This document shows, piece by piece, positions 17,781 through 27,766 of a stretch of DNA of 64,000 nucleotides; positions within the stretch are counted from its first letter, which is position 1, and the number at the start of each line of letters is the position of its first letter. The notes beneath the pieces were generated by a model that was given only the letters and a program-made list of their open reading frames with translations, had not been told where the DNA came from and searched no databases. The position numbers were made by a program, and so were the translations under genes. The DNA comes from Anthracocystis setariae (Eukaryota > Basidiomycota > Ustilaginomycetes > Ustilaginales > Ustilaginaceae), in assembly GCA_928724745.1 (NCBI GenBank), contig CAKMXJ010000011.1:558001-622000 (forward strand). The letters are read 5' to 3'.

Positions 17781-20700
17781 ATGTCGACCAGGACGACGCC
17801 AAAGCGGAACACGCCGAGGAAAGGTCCTGCACCTGGCCAAGGTCAGATCACATCCTTCTTCGCCAAGGCTTCTCCCGCAGCCGCCTCTGCTGCCTCGCCC
17901 GTCGCCAAGTCGATCTCGATGCAATCATCTCCTTTGCGCCCTGACTCGTTGGTCAAGTCGGAGCGCGCTCAACCGGCTACACTTGTCATCAGCTCCGACT
18001 CGAGCTCAGATTCCGACGATCTGAAGCAACCTCGGCGTGGCCGACGTCGAGCGGCTTCAGACAGCGATGCCGACTTTCAACCGGAGCAGCACATCTCCAC
18101 GGACGCAAGCAGTGACGACGAGGATCCTTTCGATCCAGACTCGCAAAGTGATAGCGATTCGGCTGCTCCTACCGATTCAACGCTCGTCGGAGGCGCAGCT
18201 TCCACCACTCCCTCGACCAGCGTCCCCCAGACACCTGCCGACATCAACTCTGGCCCGCCTGGCTACTTTTTTGGATCCGATCCCTTCGTCTTGCTGCGCG
18301 ACAAGAAGGACGCCGCGCCACTCAAGCCCATCCACAATCTACCTTCCAGATCTGCATCGCAGCGATCGTTGCGCTCGACAGGTCCTCCGGCGCCCATTCA
18401 AACCAAGCTCTTTTCGCTCTTTGACTCTCCCGCCAACAAATCCAAGCGCGGCCTGGACCAGGTCGTCGACGCCGCCGCCGCCGACGACGATTTCCTCGAT
18501 GACGACGACGATGATGACGAAAAGCCCAAGAAGCGCGCTACCGCCAAGGGTCGAGCCGGGGCAAGCGTGCCTTCGTTTTCCAGTGGCAAAGGTTGGAAGT
18601 CCAAATTTGCCATCCAGCGCCCTTTCCGCAAGATGCCATTCGTGCCCTCTCCTGCAGAGATCGCCGAGCTTCGATCCAAAGTCAAGCAAAAGGCCGAAGC
18701 CAATCTGTATCCGCCCATCCACGATCTTGCCGACATCTTTGGCGACATGATCGATCGGGCTCCTGCCGTGCTCGAGCTGGCCAAGACGCTCCAAGATCGT
18801 CCATTGCGGGTGGCCACCATGTGCAGTGGGACCGAATCGCCTCTGCTTGCGCTCGAACTCATGTGCCGTGCCATCCACGAGAAGCATGGCATTCGCATCA
18901 AGATCGAGCACGTGTTTTCCTGCGAGATCGAGCCCTTCAAACAGGCCTACATCGAGCGCAACTTCTCGCCACCCATCCTCTTCCGAGATGTCACCGAGCT
19001 CGGAGGCAAGAAAGCGCACACCGCCTACGGAGCGCTGGTCGATGTGCCCGGCGATGTCGACATTCTGATTGCAGGCACCTCGTGCGTCGACTACTCGCAT
19101 CTCAACAACAGCAAAAAGGGCCTCAACGATGGTGGCGAGAGTGGACGCACCTTCCGCGGTATGCTCGAGTGGGTCATGCGTCACAAGCCTACGCTGGTGG
19201 TGCTCGAGAACGTCAAGAATGCGCCGTGGGTGGGCGTCGCCGAGACCATCGTCGCCGAGGCCGGCTACGATGTCGGATTCAGCAACACGTTTGACACCAA
19301 AAACTACTACATCCCGCATACCCGACAGCGCGGATACCTGCTTGCCTGCCGAAACAACCAGGATTCGCTGCCGCAGAACTGGGAACTGATCACCAACGTG
19401 CTGATGCGTCCTGCCTCGAGCCCGCTCGATGCGTTCCTGCTGCCTACCGACGATCCGAGAATCCAGCGAGTCCGGCGTCAGTTCGCACACGGAGAGGGTC
19501 TCAGCAAGGGCAGATCCACCATCGACTGGAGCAAGTGTCAGAGTCGCCACGAGCGGGCGCGAGACGAAGAGGAACTGGGCAAAACGCGTCCGCTCACAGC
19601 CTGGGAGGAAGGCGGTACGTGCAAGATGTCGCACGACGGTTGGAACGAGTGGGCTGTCCGTCAACCCGAGCGCGTCACCGACTTGCTCGACATCACCACG
19701 CTTCGTTTCGCTGCCATGGGCCAAGATCCCATCTACAAGTCCAAGATCTGGGAGCTTTCCCAGAACGTCGATCGAAACATCTCGGCCTCTCGTCCAGGCA
19801 TCGCGCCGTGCTTGACGCCATCGGGCATTCCTTTCCTCACCTCGCGCGGTGGCCCTTTGATCGGCTTGGAAGCGTTGTCGCTGCAAGGTCTGCCGTTGGA
19901 CGAGCTGCTGCTGACGAGGGAGACGGATGATCAGCTCCAGGATCTGGCAGGGAACGCCATGAGCTCGACCGTCGTAGGTGCGTGCGTCCTGGCAGCGCTG
20001 CTCGTCGGCATAGACGATCTGCGTGAAGATGGCGAGAAGCGGAAGGCGGCCATGTCGGCCCAGGCCGTTGCGGAACAAAAGGTGGAGAGCGAGCTCAAGA
20101 GCACCAGCCAGGTGGTCGACAAGATCGTCGACAGCGAACAGAGCACCATCGCCCACGACGAGCTTCTGGTCGCTCAGCCGCTCGACCTGACTTCGAGCGA
20201 GCACGTGTCGATGCCACAGCTGCTCAGCGCAGCCGCCAACAGCGCTCAGCTGTGCAACTGCGAGGGTCGAAGCCGCGTCGTCGACGTCCCGGTCCACCGC
20301 TGTTCCGAGTGCGATCACACCGCTTGCGAGACGTGCAAGGGCCGACCCGTGCACCAGTTCCAGCCGGATACGTTGGCGCGATCGTCGCCGGACGACTTTG
20401 CTCCGCTGCTGAAAGCGGCGCTTCCGATGCGACTCGAAGCGCGAGGATTGACCGGCGATCTTCTGACATCGCTCATGACGGACCTGCCGTTCGAGAACGA
20501 CTCGGTCGCCAAACGATGGAGCCAGCGCATCGTCGACGTGCTGGCGTCGGCCGAATTCCGATTCCAGTCGTTGCTTCGACAGAAGATCTGGCAGGCGCAG
20601 TTTACCGCTCCGGGAGCCAGGCTGGATCTGCTGCTCGATCCAGTCGAACCGCACTGGCGCATTCTGGTCGAGCCTGCCGTCGATGAGCCAGCCGGCAGTC

Positions 20701-23700
20701 CGCTTCGAAAGCTGCTCGTCCAGCCCGTCGCCCGCATGTCGCTGGACGCGACCGCAACGTCGGTCGATCTGTTGCATGGCCAGTGGGAGGTTTGCCTCCC
20801 CACCTCCAAGATCACCCATGTCACGGTTCGAAGCCAAGGTCGGCAGGTGCCCACGTGGCAGAGCGCCATGGGTCTCGGAGGCAAGTTTGCCGACAAGTTC
20901 CGGTACTCGGAGATGCATGTGACGGTGCCGCAAGAGATCCGCGAGCTGCTCGATGCCGACATCGACGGTGCCTATGATCTCCTCGAGCAGTGCGGCACGG
21001 CGTGTGGCGCTCTTCACGTCCGACGAGACGTGCAGGACGCAGCGATGCGCCGTAAACTGTTCCTGTTCATCGACACGGATCGCTTCCAGGACGCGTCCGC
21101 CGACCGATACGTCTTCTCCACCGACACCTCGCGCTGGCCGTATCCGCTCGAACGCGTCTGTGTCGCCCAGCTCGAGCCTGGCTGGCGACCGGCGTTGGCC
21201 AAGCCAGACCAGACCGAAGTGGAAGAGAAGGTCAAGCTGACCATCGCCGGTGCTTGGCGCAAGGTGGAGCCGTTCTCGGTCCGCGCCGGAACCGGCGTCG
21301 ATGGCAGGATGACGATCCCCGAACAGACGTACGCCTTGGATCTGTCTAAAGACGACTGCACTTCTTCGGTCGCGGTGCTGACTTGCGAGGCGCCCGTGAT
21401 GGAGCGCGGCATGGACCGAATCTGGCCTGCGGATGGCGTCTGGGGTCAGGTGGATCTGCTGCACAAGACCAACACGACGTTCGGTCAGCTGGCGTGGTTG
21501 GTGGAGCGATTGCCGGATATCTCTGCACTCGCCGAGTGGATGAGCGCCAGGCATGCGCCGTTCAACGGTGCCACCGCCAACTGCACGCGCTGTGCACCGT
21601 CCGAGCCCGATATCCAGTGGCTGGCGATCCCAGGCAAGCCCGTTGTGCCGGTGGAGAACACGATGCAGGCCGGCCCGTACGAGCAGGCGCTCAAGAACCG
21701 TCCTTCGCCCTTTGTTGTCCAGCTGCGTCTCGAAAACGGCGTTGCTCAGGTCAGGTTCGGTGTCAATGCCGCGACGCTGATGCATCGTGCCGTATCGCGC
21801 TTGCCGCCCGCCAAGCATGCGGGGCACGTCGAGCTGTCGTGGCGGCTCACCAAGCTCGACCGATCCATCGACATGTTCCGTCTGCCCAACTACACGCTGC
21901 GCAGCAACCGACAGGACGCCGAAGCGCCTACGCCGAGCCTCTTCCACCTCGAGCTGCGACCGGAACAGAAACGATCGCTGACATGGATGCTCGAGCAGGA
22001 GCAGAGCCAAGTCCAACCCTTCCACGAGGAAGAGATCTCGGAAGGTCTGCTCGATCCACTCGGCTGGCGAGCCGAGGGTCGCGCGGTCCGACCCGTCACC
22101 GTCCGCGGAGGTGTCCTTGCCGATGCGGTCGGTTACGGCAAAACGTGCATCTCGCTGGCTCTCATCGCATCTTCGCCGCATCGCAAAGAGCTGCCGGCCT
22201 GCCCGCCAGGCGAGGACGGCAACTACATTCCGACGCGTGCGACGCTCATCATCGTGCCCGGCCATCTGTGCAAACAGTGGGAGAAGGAGGTGCGCAAGTT
22301 CTGCGGAAGCAAACTCAGTGTCAAGGTGGTGACGAGCAAGATGGAGTTGAACAAGCTGACGGTGAGGACGGTGCTGAACTGCGACATTCTGATCATGTCG
22401 GTGACGGTGTACAAGAGCGATGCGTACTGGGAGACGCTGGCGAGCATCGCGGCGAGCAATCCGTTGCCCAACCGTGCTGGGCGCTTCTTCAATGCGGCGC
22501 TCAAGAAGTCGCTGGAGGCGTTGAAGAACCGCGTGAGGGAGTTGACCGGCGAGGAGGGTGTGAAGCGGCTGCGCCAGTCGATCAAGGAAAAGGTCGATTT
22601 CGACGACAGCCATCTGACGACGCACAAAGCGAGGAGCCGATTGAAGGGCAAGGCTTACATGGACGCCAAGGCCAAGGACGAAGACAGCGACGACGAGGCT
22701 CTCCAGACGGCCGCCAAGAAAGGCAAGAGCAAAGCGCTTCCCAAGGAGCTCCAGTCTTCCGGCAAGGGCGATCCCGACCCGTGGTGCCTGTCGTCGTCGT
22801 CGGTGCAACGCGATTGGCACAACATGACGTGCCCACCGCTCGAGATGTTCCTGTGGAACCGCGTCATCGTCGACGAGTTCCACTACATCGGCGAGACCAT
22901 GGACCGAACGCTGGCGGGCGTCACGTCGCTGCAAGCTCGTTCCAAATGGATCCTCTCGGGTACGCCGCCTACGGCCGACTTTGCCGACGTCAAGAGCATC
23001 GCTGTCTTCCTCAACGTCCACCTCGGTGTCGACGACGATGCCGACACCACCAAGGACTCGGTGCGCAAAGCGAGGGAGAAGATGCGTACCGCGGCCGAAA
23101 AGTTCAACAACTTCCGAGAAATGCATTCTCCCGCCTGGCACCATCGACGAGCGCAGGTGGCGCAGAGGTTCTTGGATCGCTTCGTGCGGAGCAACGAGCC
23201 AGAGATCGGCGAGTTGCCGAGCCAGCAACTGATCAAGCCGATCCGGTTGCCGGCGGCCGAGTCGGCGCTGTACCTCGAGTTGGCGCATGCGATCGAGAAC
23301 CTGGATCTGCGACACCAGAGGAAGGTGTTCAAGGCGAGGCCCAAGGCCAAGGCCAAGGCGATCATGGCGAAGAACGTCGATGACTTCCTCGATGACGACG
23401 ACGACGATTCGGACACGGATGCCAAGAAGAAAGGCAAGAAAGCAGAGGTGAAGCGCAAGTTGGGCGACCCGCAGCTCGAGATGTCGCATCGCGATCAGAG
23501 GCTGATCGACACGCTGGGCAGCTCGGCTTCGCCCGAAGAGGCGTTGCTGAAGCGTGCATCGGTGTACGATGACTTTGACGGCGTCGATCTGGATGCGATG
23601 GAAGGCGTCAACAATGCCATCAAGGCGTGCGAGTACATTGTACGCGAGCGACGTCGGCAGCTCGCCGACTGTCGAGAGCAGCTCGAACGCGAATTGCCCA

Positions 23701-25133
23701 TCGCGCTGGAGCAGCACCTGTTGGTGCTGCACCACTTTGGCTACCGCGACGAAAATCGACAGGCGTTCGCCGACTACGTCCGCAATGCGCACAACGCGGC
23801 TTGGGGCGACCAAGAGTCCAAGCAGATGGTGCGAGAGATTCTGGACGCCGCCAACTGCACCATGGCGTCGGTGACTCGATCGGCGGCCAAGGCGCACTTT
23901 GGTGCGCCGGGCGTTCTCCAGGCCGCCCTGAAGCGGAGGGCTAAAGAGCGTGCCGCGGCGGAGAAGGGCAATGGCGGCGACGACGAAGGCAAAAAGGGCA
24001 AGGTCGATGCCAAAGCAGCGGCTTGGGCGGAAGAGTACCATCTGCGAGCGCTCGTTCACCAACTGACGCGACTGCGAAACGAGCTGGTCGGAAGGGTCAA
24101 CGCGCTCCGCTTCTTCACCATGATCCGCGATTGCCAGCGCGCTCACCTCGAAGGGGTCCATGTGCAAGTCATCTGTCCCGCGTCGAAGTGCAAGCATGGC
24201 GGTGAGCCGCTTGCGTTGAGCGAGGTCAGCATCAGCTCCACTTGCGGTCACAGTGGCTGCCGCGAATGCGTGCTGCGCGAGGCGTACATCGGCAAGTGTC
24301 CGACCGAGGGATGTGCGGCTCTGGCCAAGCCGACGAGCATCGTCCAGGCATCGTCGCTGGGTGCCGAGGACGACGGCAAGGCGACGCGGTACGGCACCAA
24401 GCTGGCGCTGCTGTGCGCCTTGTTGCGCAAGATCCCGTCGACGGAGCGGGCGTTGGTGTTTTGCCAGTTCGAAACGCTCACCGCCACGGTGGCGCAGGCG
24501 CTCAAGGCGTATGGGATCAGCTTTGTGCAGCTGACGGGCACGGCGAAGCGACGCTCGGACCTGCTGGAAGCGTACCAGGAAGAATCGGGCGCGCGAGTGC
24601 TGCTGCTCAACGTCGACGACGAATCGGCGGCAGGCTCGAACCTGACGGTCGCCAACCACGTCATCTTTGTGGGCCCGTTGCTCAAGCAGGAGCAGCAGCA
24701 GTACGATGCTACGATGACGCAGGCGATCGGTCGATGCGTGCGGTACGGCCAAACGAAAAAGGTGTTTGTGTGGAGGTTGGTGAGTATGGAGACGATCGAT
24801 CAGGAGGTGGTGGAGAAGCGGGAGCGGGTGAGGATTGTGAGTGATCGCGAGGGGGAGGAGGGGAAGGGCGAGATGCTTGTGGTGGAAGAGTTGGACGCCG
24901 AGTTTGCCAAGACGTTGAATGGGCCGTTGGTGTTGCAGGATGTAGGGGGCGGAGCGAAGAGGAAGAGGGTGGAGGAGCGGTCGCCGAAGAAGAGGAAGAG
25001 GTCGCGACGGGTCGATGAGATGGATGTGGATTCTAGTGACGAGGTGGAGGTGGAGGAGGTGGGTAGGAGTGGGACAGGGAGTAGGGCTAGGCCTGCGTTG
25101 ATGTCGGACGATGATGATGACGACGATGAGTAG
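17781..25133 (+). CDS. DNMT5: DNMT5-type DNA (cytosine-5) methyltransferase with SNF2 ATPase and RING
   Basis: One exon encodes about 2450 aa. Order: disordered acidic N-terminus (1-300); C5-methyltransferase (about 340-745) with motif I CSGTESP, catalytic-loop motif IV GTSCVDYS (putative nucleophile Cys), motif VI ENVKNAP, motif VIII QRGYL and motif X DLAGNAMSS; a small Cys/His cluster (CNC ... CSEC ... CETC, about 826-853); a long linker; SNF2 lobe 1 with Walker A GYGKT (about 1451) and DEFHY; a RING-like Cys cluster (about 2132-2185); SNF2 lobe 2 ending QAIGRCVRYGQ (about 2313); and an acidic tail. Characterised fungal DNMT5 proteins are ATP-dependent maintenance enzymes for hemimethylated CG. 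An N-terminal PCNA-binding motif QGQITSFF (20-27) is visible and no chromodomain is evident. The ATG at 17781 is the first in frame. Confidence 0.92.
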   Translation: MSTRTTPKRNTPRKGPAPGQGQITSFFAKASPAAASAASPVAKSISMQSSPLRPDSLVKSERAQPATLVISSDSSSDSDDLKQPRRGRRRAASDSDADFQPEQHISTDASSDDEDPFDPDSQSDSDSAAPTDSTLVGGAASTTPSTSVPQTPADINSGPPGYFFGSDPFVLLRDKKDAAPLKPIHNLPSRSASQRSLRSTGPPAPIQTKLFSLFDSPANKSKRGLDQVVDAAAADDDFLDDDDDDDEKPKKRATAKGRAGASVPSFSSGKGWKSKFAIQRPFRKMPFVPSPAEIAELRSKVKQKAEANLYPPIHDLADIFGDMIDRAPAVLELAKTLQDRPLRVATMCSGTESPLLALELMCRAIHEKHGIRIKIEHVFSCEIEPFKQAYIERNFSPPILFRDVTELGGKKAHTAYGALVDVPGDVDILIAGTSCVDYSHLNNSKKGLNDGGESGRTFRGMLEWVMRHKPTLVVLENVKNAPWVGVAETIVAEAGYDVGFSNTFDTKNYYIPHTRQRGYLLACRNNQDSLPQNWELITNVLMRPASSPLDAFLLPTDDPRIQRVRRQFAHGEGLSKGRSTIDWSKCQSRHERARDEEELGKTRPLTAWEEGGTCKMSHDGWNEWAVRQPERVTDLLDITTLRFAAMGQDPIYKSKIWELSQNVDRNISASRPGIAPCLTPSGIPFLTSRGGPLIGLEALSLQGLPLDELLLTRETDDQLQDLAGNAMSSTVVGACVLAALLVGIDDLREDGEKRKAAMSAQAVAEQKVESELKSTSQVVDKIVDSEQSTIAHDELLVAQPLDLTSSEHVSMPQLLSAAANSAQLCNCEGRSRVVDVPVHRCSECDHTACETCKGRPVHQFQPDTLARSSPDDFAPLLKAALPMRLEARGLTGDLLTSLMTDLPFENDSVAKRWSQRIVDVLASAEFRFQSLLRQKIWQAQFTAPGARLDLLLDPVEPHWRILVEPAVDEPAGSPLRKLLVQPVARMSLDATATSVDLLHGQWEVCLPTSKITHVTVRSQGRQVPTWQSAMGLGGKFADKFRYSEMHVTVPQEIRELLDADIDGAYDLLEQCGTACGALHVRRDVQDAAMRRKLFLFIDTDRFQDASADRYVFSTDTSRWPYPLERVCVAQLEPGWRPALAKPDQTEVEEKVKLTIAGAWRKVEPFSVRAGTGVDGRMTIPEQTYALDLSKDDCTSSVAVLTCEAPVMERGMDRIWPADGVWGQVDLLHKTNTTFGQLAWLVERLPDISALAEWMSARHAPFNGATANCTRCAPSEPDIQWLAIPGKPVVPVENTMQAGPYEQALKNRPSPFVVQLRLENGVAQVRFGVNAATLMHRAVSRLPPAKHAGHVELSWRLTKLDRSIDMFRLPNYTLRSNRQDAEAPTPSLFHLELRPEQKRSLTWMLEQEQSQVQPFHEEEISEGLLDPLGWRAEGRAVRPVTVRGGVLADAVGYGKTCISLALIASSPHRKELPACPPGEDGNYIPTRATLIIVPGHLCKQWEKEVRKFCGSKLSVKVVTSKMELNKLTVRTVLNCDILIMSVTVYKSDAYWETLASIAASNPLPNRAGRFFNAALKKSLEALKNRVRELTGEEGVKRLRQSIKEKVDFDDSHLTTHKARSRLKGKAYMDAKAKDEDSDDEALQTAAKKGKSKALPKELQSSGKGDPDPWCLSSSSVQRDWHNMTCPPLEMFLWNRVIVDEFHYIGETMDRTLAGVTSLQARSKWILSGTPPTADFADVKSIAVFLNVHLGVDDDADTTKDSVRKAREKMRTAAEKFNNFREMHSPAWHHRRAQVAQRFLDRFVRSNEPEIGELPSQQLIKPIRLPAAESALYLELAHAIENLDLRHQRKVFKARPKAKAKAIMAKNVDDFLDDDDDDSDTDAKKKGKKAEVKRKLGDPQLEMSHRDQRLIDTLGSSASPEEALLKRASVYDDFDGVDLDAMEGVNNAIKACEYIVRERRRQLADCREQLERELPIALEQHLLVLHHFGYRDENRQAFADYVRNAHNAAWGDQESKQMVREILDAANCTMASVTRSAAKAHFGAPGVLQAALKRRAKERAAAEKGNGGDDEGKKGKVDAKAAAWAEEYHLRALVHQLTRLRNELVGRVNALRFFTMIRDCQRAHLEGVHVQVICPASKCKHGGEPLALSEVSISSTCGHSGCRECVLREAYIGKCPTEGCAALAKPTSIVQASSLGAEDDGKATRYGTKLALLCALLRKIPSTERALVFCQFETLTATVAQALKAYGISFVQLTGTAKRRSDLLEAYQEESGARVLLLNVDDESAAGSNLTVANHVIFVGPLLKQEQQQYDATMTQAIGRCVRYGQTKKVFVWRLVSMETIDQEVVEKRERVRIVSDREGEEGKGEMLVVEELDAEFAKTLNGPLVLQDVGGGAKRKRVEERSPKKRKRSRRVDEMDVDSSDEVEVEEVGRSGTGSRARPALMSDDDDDDDE

Positions 25134-25468
25134 TTTACGGTTCGGGTTTCGGTATGCAATTCCATGTTTTGTCACCATTGCTCTGGAGTGCGAACAAGCA
25201 TCACAGTCGATGAGATTACGATATTGGGATTTGCGCAACGTAGCATAAGCGACATTTGTACACCGGGAGCGGGAGCGGGAGGGTAGGGGGTTAGGAGAAG
25301 CGGAAGGAGATCATTCTACCTCTTGGGCTGCGACAAGTACTGAAGTGAGGGGGGGTAGGACTGCGCAGTCGACGGGGTGTTGGGGGATTGGGGAATTTAG
25401 CGCTCGACCTAAGCTAGCTTGACGGGGGGACTTAGGCTGAATTTCAGCGTGAAGGATAGACACTGCTG
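25134..25468. other. Convergent 3' intergenic region
   Basis: This stretch lies between the 3' ends of DNMT5 and the first multi-membrane protein gene. It is G-rich on the plus strand with GGGAGC-type short repeats near 25266-25282. Nothing else was seen. Confidence 0.5.
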
Positions 25469-26992
25469 TTATCCGTTGTTTGCCTTGGTGACTTGTTCAG
25501 TGAGGAGTATTATATCTGGATGGTGGTGGTGGTGGTGGTGCTTGGCGATGTCTAGAGAGCTTGTGGAAGCTTTGTTGCTGAGGTGTTTTGCGGCGATTGT
25601 GAGTTCCTCTGCATAATCGGTTTGATGAATGACGGTGATGTCGATGGGGATGTTGATTCTGAGCATGTTGAGGCCTATGGCTGCACGGAAGAGGGGGTCT
25701 AGGGTGGCTACGGTGCAGAAGAGCGCTACAAACGTGCAGGAGAGGACGGTGATGATGCTAACGAAGACCAGGGAGATTTTGATGGTGGTACCGATGTTGC
25801 CGTTGATGACGGCGGTGGGGAAGGAGAGGCAAACGATGAGCAGAGGGATGACGGCGAATGCGGGGATGCACAAGAGCAGGATGAGCATGTAGGTGATGGC
25901 TAGGATGGTCATTTTCCATGTGCCGAGGTTGAGTTGCGTTGTGCGGTCTTCCGACTTTGGACGTGCGGTGGTGAGGAGGAAGTGCGTTTTGGCAAGTGCG
26001 TTAGTGCAGGTGCGCGGGAGTGGTAGTGGGTAGCATGCACAAGCGTGGTCGATCAGGCTGACCAGGTTCGGAAGACCATAGATCACGCACGGAACCAACA
26101 TAAGGATTGCTACACTGGCGTAGACCAGTAGACTGATACACACGTAGCGGTGCGATTCGAAAAAGGCTGCAGCTACCCGCCGTGAGGCCCAAATCAACTC
26201 GTCTGAAGCCACAGCGTCTTGCTCGACGAAGCTAACCGCACCTCCCTGCGCAGAGAGGCGGATCAATTCGTCAATGTAGCGAGGCAGAAGCTGGCCACGG
26301 AGGTGGGTGGCGTGGAAGTACGATTGTCCCGAGAGCGTGACGAGCAAAACGGTGCTGACGGTGAATAGGATGATAGGGACGATCAGCACGGCGTTGACGA
26401 CGAGCGGACTTTTCGAGATGGGCAAGTAGAACCACTTTCTCGTCTGTGTGGCACCATGCGCCGACACGAGCGACGAAAGTGGACTCCTTGGACTGCACCC
26501 CAACGTAAACCCATGAATACTGACATATGCTCCCGTCACCAACGGCCACCACGGCGCTGGGATCAACCACCACAGACTGATAATGCTCATCCTCGCAAAA
26601 GCGATATGGGTGATGAAGCAAGCGACAATCGCCCATGCGGCCAGATACGTCGCGACGCCCAACACGAGCACGAACACGGCATTGGCAACAAAGTAGGTGC
26701 CATACGAGGAATTCCTCCTGCGCATGACCCAGAAGTGGCCGAGCGAGCGCTTGACATTGAGCATATACGCGCACACGATGAACGTGGCGATGACTTCGAC
26801 TTCGCTGACAACGAGCCATATTCGGGAACCGCGGATTTGCGGAGCGTAGAGGGCATTGTACATCGCCGCCACCACGTGACCTTGGGTCTGTCCACGGTGC
26901 AGAAACGTCATGCTGTTCGGATCGATACTCGTATGCAACCGCAATGGCCGACCAGCCGCATCGAGATCCGGAATCGCGTTGACATCCAACAT
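25469..26992 (-). CDS. Multi-pass membrane protein of unknown function, copy A of a tandem pair
   Basis: The protein is about 507 aa from the ATG at 26992. An ATG at 27115 would add 41 residues including a hydrophobic segment. The inner start is favoured by its GCCATG context, by a length matching the neighbouring paralogue, and by a TATATAAA box at 27088-27081 that would fall inside the longer frame. There are seven or eight hydrophobic segments. Motifs shared with the neighbour: DPxSMTFLxRGQTQ, GCSPxSPL, ASDELIWASRRV, SHRYVCI and LDPLFRxxIGLNMLR. The C-terminal tail has seven consecutive His codons. No known family is recognised. Confidence 0.75.
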   Translation of the reverse strand: MLDVNAIPDLDAAGRPLRLHTSIDPNSMTFLHRGQTQGHVVAAMYNALYAPQIRGSRIWLVVSEVEVIATFIVCAYMLNVKRSLGHFWVMRRRNSSYGTYFVANAVFVLVLGVATYLAAWAIVACFITHIAFARMSIISLWWLIPAPWWPLVTGAYVSIHGFTLGCSPRSPLSSLVSAHGATQTRKWFYLPISKSPLVVNAVLIVPIILFTVSTVLLVTLSGQSYFHATHLRGQLLPRYIDELIRLSAQGGAVSFVEQDAVASDELIWASRRVAAAFFESHRYVCISLLVYASVAILMLVPCVIYGLPNLVSLIDHACACYPLPLPRTCTNALAKTHFLLTTARPKSEDRTTQLNLGTWKMTILAITYMLILLLCIPAFAVIPLLIVCLSFPTAVINGNIGTTIKISLVFVSIITVLSCTFVALFCTVATLDPLFRAAIGLNMLRINIPIDITVIHQTDYAEELTIAAKHLSNKASTSSLDIAKHHHHHHHPDIILLTEQVTKANNG

Positions 26993-27766
26993 GGCGATAT
27001 GGAGGGGTACAAGTGTCGCAAGGGAGAGGAACACGGCGAAACAGACACGAGTGGCTCCGACAGACCAAGATGAATGGGGTTTATATAGCTGGTCCATCGA
27101 CTGTACGTGGATCATGGAACCGAGCTTGAAAGCTGCTCATGGATCCGAAGCGGTCATAGCGCAACACAACCAAGCACTGCCAAGCCGAGCCAAGCCCCTC
27201 CTCGTCCGTCGTCCGTGCCCACGTATAGGAGGAACAAAAGAAGCTTTCACGGCAGCCAAACCCAATCCAGCTGCTCGATCTACATTTGTCGAGGCGAACA
27301 AAGCTCCGCATACCAGTAGCTCGGGTTCGAAACAAGAGATTCGTGCTCTATCAGCCCTCAGACCGCCTCCTCAAGCTTGCTACATATATCTACTAATTTA
27401 AGCGAAATGCCGCTAGGCCTATGATGATGGCTGATCGGCCCCATGGGAAGCTGCGCTTTTCAGCTGGTTACACGCTAGACATCAACGGCATGTCGCGACT
27501 CATCGCTCTTGTGCGAACCATCAAAGGAGGTACATCCCAACGGACGGTCTTGTTGGGTAGGGATCTGCTTGAAACAGGGCAGCTGACAGACAAAACGCAG
27601 AGGAGGATGAACTGATTTCGCATCATGATTCATTTACAGGGTCCCTTGTCAACACCATACAGAGCGATACACATTCCTGCTGATCGAGCAGCCCTGGGGA
27701 GCCTATTCCGACCGGCGCATACTTCCGTGCTCCTCTTGCTCGAACTACGCGTCGATGGGAGAGATT
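26993..27766. other. Intergenic region between tandem paralogues, with TATA box
   Basis: A TATATAAA-type box (27080-27088, minus strand) lies 88 nt upstream of the preferred start of copy A. Only short frames without recognisable similarity occur in the rest of the stretch. Confidence 0.45.
27080..27088 (-). promoter_or_regulatory. TATA box of multi-membrane protein copy A
   Basis: CTATATAAA on the minus strand, 88 nt before the ATG at 26992. This spacing matches other minus-strand genes in the window and supports the inner start codon. Confidence 0.5.

Noticed and set aside
18339..25238. 2299-codon open frame antisense to DNMT5
   Set aside because: It mirrors DNMT5 codon usage (GC-rich codons rarely create stops on the opposite strand). 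The translation is Arg/Leu/His-rich without any domain, while the sense frame has all family motifs.
25520..25542. GGT repeat as a possible regulatory microsatellite
   Set aside because: It is coding: on the minus strand it encodes the His tract of the multi-membrane protein.
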